Source: Larix sibirica
Taxonomy: Eukaryota > Streptophyta > Pinopsida > Pinales > Pinaceae
Assembly: GCA_004151065.3 (NCBI GenBank)
Contig: NWUY0300028635.1
Location: 7,362-24,142, forward strand
Length of the DNA stretch: 16,781 nucleotides
Direction of reading: 5' to 3'
Shown here: positions 16,551-16,781 of the stretch, piece after piece
Layout: every line of letters begins with the position of its first letter
How positions within the stretch are numbered: the stretch's first letter is position 1
Notes under the pieces: model-generated
The model's input: the letters and a program-made list of their open reading frames with translations, nothing else
Told to the model about the DNA's origin: nothing
Database searches by the model: none
Translations under genes and position numbers: made by a program

Positions 16551-16781
16551 TTCGCCCACTTGTGGAATGCTTTGAAAAATGGGGTTAGTGGGAAGGCATT
16601 CATATAATCCATTATTAAGGGCAACAATGCCCATTGATTCATGACACTAAGATAAATTTTCAGTACTAAAATACTTCACGAATGAGTCTGCAACTTTCTT
16701 CAAGGTATCAACATTCTCCAACAACACTTTGTTATGTTGGCCATGTCTCTCACAAAATGGTACTGCACCTCAATATATATG
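16551..16781 (-). mobile_element. Ty1/copia polyprotein, RNase H C-terminal tail, broken
   Basis: The minus strand reads IEVQYHFVRDM close to the window edge, the typical copia sequence near the end of RNase H (HIEVQYHFVRD). After a frame slip it continues LENVDTLKKVADSF, then a TAG stop (S-TAG-C), then HESMGIVAL. This is the usual end of the pol polyprotein before the polypurine tract, with at least one frameshift and one stop, so the copy cannot make full protein. The reverse transcriptase, integrase and gag lie beyond the right edge. The 68-codon frame at 16642-16436 is in the wrong frame and crosses into the LTR. Confidence 0.8.

Noticed and set aside
16436-16642. 68-codon minus-strand frame
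   Set aside because: It runs across the border of the copia RNase H tail and the LTR in the wrong frame.
1-16781. CRISPR array, bacterial operon or organellar gene cluster
   Set aside because: No regularly spaced short repeats, no ribosome binding sites and no organellar genes; the spliced genes show nuclear plant DNA.

Overview
The window looks like nuclear DNA of a seed plant with a large, transposon-rich, AT-rich genome. A gymnosperm fits best, but this is an inference: no marker in the window fixes the species. The grounds are spliced genes with GT/AG introns, a plant-specific VQ-motif protein, a transportin gene with long introns, and decayed LINE, SINE and Ty1/copia sequence set in many short tandem duplications. 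There are no bacterial-type operons, ribosome binding sites or CRISPR arrays. Most open frames in the window are chance or belong to decayed repeats.

Two host genes are supported, both on the minus strand. (1) Three in-phase exons (11014-10889, 10731-10657, 7563-7492) encode 91 contiguous residues from the middle of transportin-1 (karyopherin beta-2, plant TRN1), a nuclear import receptor. They have no stops or frameshifts. The rest of the gene is not visible, so it either runs off both ends of the window through very long introns or is a retained fragment. (2) A complete two-exon gene (14712-14667 joined to 14240-13777) encodes a 169-residue VQ-motif protein, a nuclear WRKY cofactor family. 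Its upstream region carries three TTGACT W-boxes, which suggests control by WRKY factors.

Layout: 1-547, a GC-richer left edge with no recognised gene; 548-1196, the 3' end of a decayed LINE; 1566-2218, a nested tandem array; 2630-2788, an AT microsatellite, a truncated SINE head, an N and a dispersed repeat; about 3382-4432 (minus), a decayed acidic coding region I cannot name; 4461-6322, featureless AT-rich sequence; 6323-6572, a tRNA-derived SINE with a GC-rich hairpin body; 7258-7403, an inverted repeat and a 39-bp tandem repeat; 7492-11014, the transportin exons, with a 3.1-kb intron that looks repeat-derived; 12133-12930, a cluster of tandem duplications; 13777-14712, the VQ gene, with its promoter up to about 15150; 15201-16155, small repeats; about 16133-16781 (minus), the 3' end of a Ty1/copia element (RNase H tail plus LTR).

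I did not find a clearly new biological system. The points most worth following are the VQ gene possibly lying inside a transportin intron on the same strand, the unnamed decayed acidic protein, and the hairpin-bearing SINE.
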